From assembly GCA_963757065.1 (NCBI GenBank), contig CAVWQC010000001.1:496001-560000 (forward strand): 64,000 nt of DNA. Direction: 5' to 3'. Made by a program: the position numbers and the translations under genes. Source of the stretch: PNON01 sp963757065. Lineage in GTDB: Bacteria > Chloroflexota > Anaerolineae > Anaerolineales > Anaerolineaceae. Numbering within the stretch: position 1 is the first letter of the stretch; every line of letters starts with the position of its first letter. Below, piece after piece: positions 61,861-64,000 of this stretch. The notes beneath the pieces are model-generated. The model was not told where the DNA came from. It worked only from the letters and a program-made list of their open reading frames with translations, and made no database searches.

Positions 61861-64000
61861 CTATCGATGAACCTTGACCAGGATCGGTTTTTCCAGGGGC
61901 ATTCCCAGGCTGGTTGGTACCAGGACATGCGAAGTGGATACACTTTCATCCACCCTTAATTCCACCGGGTAATCCTCTCCATCGATCGTAACTTTCAGCG
62001 TTTCCCCGGCAATAAAATTTCGGTCTTTTGAAGTCTTTGTATTCATGATGATAAATGGAGCAGAAATTCGCTGATCCAATAATGTTGTTTTTTGTAACAT
62101 CAGGCCCCTATCGTATAAGATACTGATCGGAACTGCCAGCAAATCCACATCTTTCTGTGGATCGGGGAAAATCATATTACCGATGGATATTTCTGGTAAG
62201 TTAACCTTCTCATTCCGAATGGAAGCATTGGAAAGTTGTTTTCCAAGTCCCTGGCGATTCTCATAGGCTGTGCCGCCATAATACAAATCGCTTCGTCCTA
62301 TGATGGGGCGTTGGTCTACTGTTTCAGTCAATTTTGAATAAGTGAGATCATGATAATCCGGTACATGTGACGCCATCACCATGAACATCTGTCCGGCGGA
62401 GCCAATTTCCAGGTTGGAATGGATCACTTTCTGCCTGACTTGAGCAGTCACAAGGAAATCCGCCCGGGTTCCCGGAAGTTTCTCCAATACAGGTGTAAAT
62501 CGCTGGACTCTGCGCATTCCATTTGTGTATGTTCCTTCCCGTTCGATCATGGATTGCACCGGGAAAACTACATCTGCCAGTTTGGCTGTCTCGGTCAGGA
62601 ATAATTCCTGAACAATGACAAACTTTGCCTCATCCAGAGCTGTCCTGAAAGCAGGATTATCTCCAACCGGGTCAGCACCGGCAATATAAACTGCGTCTGC
62701 CGAGGAAATCACTTTTTCCAATTTGTCATCAGGGCGATAACCAATATCCCAGGCTCCCTGATCATTGGCATTTTGCCATACAGGTATTAATCCACTGCCT
62801 GGTTTTCCGATCTTACCTGTTTTTTGCAGCAGTTGTGCGCAGGCTGTAGTTAACTCCACTGAGCCTTGTAATCCCAGACCATCTGACCCGTACATCACGA
62901 CCAGGTTTTCAGATTCAGTTATCATTTTTCCGGCTTCACCCGCACTCTCGGTGTCAGGAAATAGGCTGAGGATCGATTCGGCTTCACGTCCGTAGTGGTA
63001 CCGAACGGAAGCAGTTGCATATTTATCCAGTCGGGTGGAGCGGCCGTTCACCACGAGCAATAAAGCACCGCGTTTTACCGCATTCCTCACCTGCAGCCAC
63101 CAAACCGGCGCTTCCTGGTGCAGGTCAGATGCAACCACCAGGATCACTGTACCTTTACCCAATTTTGACAATCCATCCGGTCCGGTGAAACCGACCTTGG
63201 AAACGAGATCTCCTCCCGCCATGCGGCTGTAAAGATATGCCTTACCGTTGAGGTTGTCGGTGAGTTCCTTCAAACTATACAGGTCTTCATTTGCCAGCCT
63301 GCCGCCGGCCACTGAAACGAAGTGGAAACCAAATGTACGCAGTTTCTGAGCTACATGATCCAGTGCATTTTCCCAGGAGGTCTCGACCAGGCTGCCGTTT
63401 TCGCGGATCAGTGGTAGTGTCAGACGGGTTTCACTTTCAGCAAAGTGGTAACCGAAGCGGCCTTTATCGCAGATCCAAATTTCATTGACAGATTCATTCT
63501 GACGAGGCATTGCCCTTTTGATGACCACCTTGCCCTGGCTTTTTGCTTCCCGGCGGGTATTGTAGGTCAAATTGCAGCCGACCGGACAATGATTGCAAAT
63601 GGAGGCTGCTGATTTCAATTCCCATGGACGGGCGCCAAAGCGAAAATCAGCGGTTGTTAATGCACCTACCGGGCAAATATCGCTGGTATTACCTGAGAAT
63701 ATGGAGTCAAAACCCGGTTCAGAATTTGTGACGATCTCCAGCGAGCGTCCGCGTTGATAGAATCCGATCACCGGGTCATCTGCTATCTCGGTCTGGAAGC
63801 GTACACAGCGCCCGCATTGAATACAGCGCTCGCGGTCCAGGTAGATCAATTCTCCCAACGCAACATGCTTGGCACTGTGGTTTTTATCGTTGTAATCAAA
63901 ACGGCTGGTGCCTGGACCAAAACCCATGGTCAGGTTCTGGAGCGGGCATTCACCACCTTTGTCACACACAGGGCAATCCAGTGGATGGGAGGTTAGTAAT
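61861..64000 (-). CDS. nuoG: NADH-quinone oxidoreductase subunit G, 5' truncated by window edge
   Basis: Visible part about 712 residues, open to the window edge; the first ~90 residues (the 2Fe-2S ferredoxin start) are missing. 'SHPLDCPVCDKGGECPLQN' includes ligands of N1b/N5, 'CIQCGRCVRF' and 'DICPVGALT' the N4/N5 [4Fe-4S] ligands. 'CNHCPVGCNL' plus 'IWICDKGRFGYHF' forms the N7-type [4Fe-4S] site of the molybdopterin-oxidoreductase-like domain that follows. In complex I the molybdopterin site is empty. The C-terminal 'LVPTSLGMPLEKPILVKVHR' is lineage-specific. First visible gene of the cluster; nuoE/F probably lie just outside. Confidence 0.95.
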   Translation of the reverse strand, partial: LLTSHPLDCPVCDKGGECPLQNLTMGFGPGTSRFDYNDKNHSAKHVALGELIYLDRERCIQCGRCVRFQTEIADDPVIGFYQRGRSLEIVTNSEPGFDSIFSGNTSDICPVGALTTADFRFGARPWELKSAASICNHCPVGCNLTYNTRREAKSQGKVVIKRAMPRQNESVNEIWICDKGRFGYHFAESETRLTLPLIRENGSLVETSWENALDHVAQKLRTFGFHFVSVAGGRLANEDLYSLKELTDNLNGKAYLYSRMAGGDLVSKVGFTGPDGLSKLGKGTVILVVASDLHQEAPVWWLQVRNAVKRGALLLVVNGRSTRLDKYATASVRYHYGREAESILSLFPDTESAGEAGKMITESENLVVMYGSDGLGLQGSVELTTACAQLLQKTGKIGKPGSGLIPVWQNANDQGAWDIGYRPDDKLEKVISSADAVYIAGADPVGDNPAFRTALDEAKFVIVQELFLTETAKLADVVFPVQSMIEREGTYTNGMRRVQRFTPVLEKLPGTRADFLVTAQVRQKVIHSNLEIGSAGQMFMVMASHVPDYHDLTYSKLTETVDQRPIIGRSDLYYGGTAYENRQGLGKQLSNASIRNEKVNLPEISIGNMIFPDPQKDVDLLAVPISILYDRGLMLQKTTLLDQRISAPFIIMNTKTSKDRNFIAGETLKVTIDGEDYPVELRVDESVSTSHVLVPTSLGMPLEKPILVKVHR

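Noticed and set aside
1..64000. tRNA, rRNA, CRISPR arrays, insertion sequences, prophage
   Set aside because: No T-loop-like GGTTCGAATCC element in gene gaps, no regular repeat-spacer array, no transposase or integrase product.

Overview
The window looks like a chromosomal segment of an Anaerolineae-like member of the Chloroflexota. That is inferred from gene content and style: exported or membrane-anchored proteins with long Thr/Pro-rich linkers, a nuoG-to-nuoN cluster, two unlinked phosphate-transport blocks, corrinoid-activation genes and a BMP-family nucleoside-type ABC transporter. No rRNA, tRNA, CRISPR array, insertion sequence, phage gene or replication origin was seen. Most genes are housekeeping or transport genes.

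Layout. 0-2.2 kb: edge-truncated VOC protein, single-domain response regulator, convergent SDR and methyltransferase. 2.3-8.3 kb: RCC1 propeller lipoprotein, proC, sbcD-sbcC. 8.3-11.3 kb (minus): pstB, phoU and two tandem thymidylate-kinase-like genes. 11.5-14.8 kb: arsenate-reductase-type phosphatase, chagasin-like inhibitor, a patch of dispersed-repeat-like DNA, rplS, peptidase C26, murI. 14.8-17.9 kb (minus): CYTH protein, small membrane protein, GT39-like glycosyltransferase. 18.0-20.6 kb: B12-synthase-activation-domain protein coupled to a 2Fe-2S/ASKHA corrinoid activator. 20.6-22.5 kb (minus): xseA, xseB, PAP2-related membrane protein. 22.6-29.0 kb: HIT protein, then on minus a cadherin-like anchored protein coupled to gatC-gatA, a DUF4870-like gene, and gatB. 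29.1-34.8 kb (minus): GntR regulator and a BMP-type ABC transporter. 35-46 kb: GT2, CASTOR/POLLUX-like channel, AlkD-like protein, TPR protein, orphan DNA methylase, WD40 lipoprotein, MFS transporter, dnaK. 46.4-54.5 kb: PAS-GGDEF protein, small lipoprotein between inverted repeats, PPOX protein, pstSCAB, C39-like anchored protein. 54.5-64 kb (minus): nuoG(partial)-H-I-J-K-L-M-N, respiratory complex I.

The dominant unexpected signal is that about fourteen genes, including essential or core ones (gatA, gatC, nuoL, nuoN), are broken by frameshifts. In every case I could resolve, the family sequence is restored by removing one base per break and never by adding one. Even the in-frame nuoJ-nuoK fusion disappears if one base is removed from a five-base homopolymer. 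This one-directional signature points to insertion-type sequencing error rather than decay, so I annotate these as frameshifted genes with full family extents. Repairing the breaks recovers genes that are otherwise easy to miss: gatC, the CYTH N-terminus, the fourth iron-sulfur cysteine of the corrinoid activator, and the start of the PAP2-related protein.

I found no clearly new multi-gene system. The best candidates for unfamiliar biology are the tandem TMK-like pair in the pstB-phoU operon (one with a Lys-to-Arg change in Walker A), a PstB variant lacking the Q-loop glutamine, and a small lipoprotein gene bracketed by perfect 15-bp inverted repeats.
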